Source: JAPSGM01 sp036258735 (GTDB lineage: Bacteria > Chloroflexota > Limnocylindria > QHBO01). From it: a DNA stretch of 15,278 bases. Positions 14,637 to 15,278 of this stretch are shown here, in pieces. Position 1 is the stretch's first letter. Each line of letters begins with the position of its first letter. The translations under genes were made by a program, and so were the position numbers. Where the stretch lies: NCBI GenBank assembly GCA_036258735.1, contig DATADC010000161.1, positions 1-15,278 on the forward strand, read 5' to 3'. The notes below the pieces were generated by a model. The model was not told where the DNA came from. It was given only the letters and a program-made list of their open reading frames with translations, and did not search any database.

Positions 14637-14760
14637 CGCCTAGGGCTTGTAGTCCACCTTGTAGCCCTATAACGACTCGGCGAGCAGCGAGAGTACCGCC
14701 GCATGGACGCGGTTCTGACTTCGAGGTAGAGCGGCCAGACCGGGTGCTCTGTCATAGCGC
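14637..14760. other. Non-coding spacer between tRNA terminator and convergent lipoprotein
   Basis: The tRNA-lipoprotein gap is 174 nt; the terminator takes its first part. The rest holds a 7-bp inverted repeat, TAGGGCT (14641-14647) with AGCCCTA (14663-14669), and one arm of a direct repeat at its right end. No gene, RNA or promoter could be supported here. Confidence 0.4.
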
Positions 14761-14776
14761 TTAAATGTCATAGCGC
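14751..14776. repeat. Short direct repeat at the 3' end of the lipoprotein gene
   Basis: GTCATAGCGC occurs at 14751-14760 and again at 14767-14776, separated by TTAAAT. The right copy encodes the last codons (Arg-Tyr-Asp) of the minus-strand lipoprotein, and the spacer supplies Ile and the TAA stop. It looks like a small tandem duplication that left the reading frame intact. Confidence 0.6.
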
Positions 14777-15261
14777 GTATACGTCCTATCCCCCGCCCAG
14801 TCGGCTCGGAAGGGGCACGCGTCCGGCCCGACCGGCTCGAAGTGCAGCTTGTCGCCCTCGATCGACCATCGGTAGGTGCCATTGCCTGGGCACTGGTGGC
14901 TGCCCGAGAACGTGATCTCGTCCCCTTCCACTTCGATTCGCCCAGCACCGGCACCCAGCCAATTGATCGTGTAGTCCGTGGCCGTGAAGGTGAGTATGGC
15001 GATGCCGGGCCCGATCTCGGCCCGCCAACGTCCCTGGAGCGCGGCGGGAGCGGGCAGGGCTGGCGTCGACGCAGGTGCCTTCGTGGGCGCGGTCGTCGGG
15101 GCGATGGTCGGGGCGGCAGATGTTGGCGCCAGGGCCACGGTTGCCGGTGGTGGAGAGGCTGTCCCCGACGCCTGCCCGGAGCACGCGGCGACCGACTGTC
15201 CCAGGACGGCCGTGAGCACCAGAATGAATGCCCGCACGGATTTTCGTCGCGAGCCGATCAT
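14761..15261 (-). CDS. Small secreted lipoprotein with Ala/Pro/Thr linker and beta-rich domain
   Basis: A 166-residue putative lipoprotein. The N-terminus has basic residues (RRK, 5-7), a hydrophobic core (11-21) and a lipobox-like SVAAC with Cys27 as the lipidated residue. Residues 31-74 are a low-complexity Ala/Pro/Thr/Ser linker typical of surface-tethered proteins. The remaining region (75-166) has alternating beta-type segments (LQGRWRAEI, AILTFTATDYTINW, GTYRWSIEGDKLHFEPVG) that look lipocalin-like, plus Cys124 and Cys149, which could form a disulfide. I cannot assign a ligand or function. The ATG is supported by a minus-strand AGGGAG SD 9 nt upstream. The gene converges on the tRNA unit and is the only clearly exported soluble protein here. 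Confidence 0.8.
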   Translation of the reverse strand: MIGSRRKSVRAFILVLTAVLGQSVAACSGQASGTASPPPATVALAPTSAAPTIAPTTAPTKAPASTPALPAPAALQGRWRAEIGPGIAILTFTATDYTINWLGAGAGRIEVEGDEITFSGSHQCPGNGTYRWSIEGDKLHFEPVGPDACPFRADWAGDRTYTRYDI

Positions 15262-15270
15262 CGTGACGAT

Positions 15271-15276
15271 CTCCCT
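15271..15276 (-). promoter_or_regulatory. Ribosome binding site of the lipoprotein gene (minus strand)
   Basis: AGGGAG on the minus strand lies 9 nt before the ATG at 15261. It shows that this gene, unlike the hexamer-led ones, has a conventional 5' untranslated region that extends beyond the window. Confidence 0.65.
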
Positions 15277-15278
15277 CT

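Noticed and set aside
14641..14669. Possible remnant of a minus-strand C-terminus (GYKVDYKP then stop) downstream of the lipoprotein
   Set aside because: Only 8 codons, closed upstream by an in-frame stop, and not similar to the lipoprotein end. The TTGTAG repeat that produces it may be chance.

Overview
This is a gene-dense, high-GC bacterial chromosome segment made of housekeeping genes. There is no phage, plasmid, IS element or CRISPR array in view. GC-rich codon use, many GTG starts, SD-poor or leaderless starts, an ArsA-type ATPase fused to an HSP20-like domain, and a gene order mixing actinobacterial (scpA-scpB-rluB-cmk) and firmicute (cmk-plsC-ispH) themes suggest Chloroflexota, perhaps a Limnocylindria-like lineage. 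Actinomycetota is the main alternative. This placement is inference, since no rRNA is present.

Layout. Positions 1-4880 look like one tightly packed plus-strand operon: the 3' end of a purine nucleoside phosphorylase, an M50 membrane protease, a small HD-domain protein, scpA, scpB, one ORF joining an RluB-type pseudouridine synthase to cytidylate kinase, and a PlsC acyltransferase. A new promoter then drives ispH (4960-5844). ispH converges, with only 12 bp between stops, on a minus-strand family-4-like glycosyltransferase (5857-7116). That gene diverges from der (7167-8621). After der come a chain of tiny overlapping ORFs, arsA-hsp20, a small helical protein, gpsA, a DUF421 membrane protein and queG (to 12816). 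A new promoter lies on the queG stop codon and drives a membrane-anchored sulfatase/phosphotransferase-like gene. A tRNA-Pro(GGG) with its own promoter and terminator follows. The window ends with a minus-strand lipoprotein.

How the genes relate. scpA/scpB supply the non-SMC part of the chromosome condensin. RluB and Der act on 23S rRNA and 50S maturation, and the tRNA and QueG belong to decoding. PNP and Cmk handle nucleotides. GpsA and PlsC supply glycerol-3-phosphate and acylate lysophosphatidate for phospholipids. IspH ends the MEP isoprenoid pathway. It is a growth-linked cluster rather than an accessory island.

The most notable features are: (i) the RluB-Cmk fusion; (ii) a run of four ATGA stop/start overlaps joining four micro-ORFs between der and arsA; (iii) a consistent TANNNT hexamer 7-8 nt before the ATG of ispH, der, the glycosyltransferase and the sulfatase-like gene, pointing to leaderless mRNAs; and (iv) a palindrome holding the stop codons of both convergent genes. 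I found no convincing new defence or mobile system.
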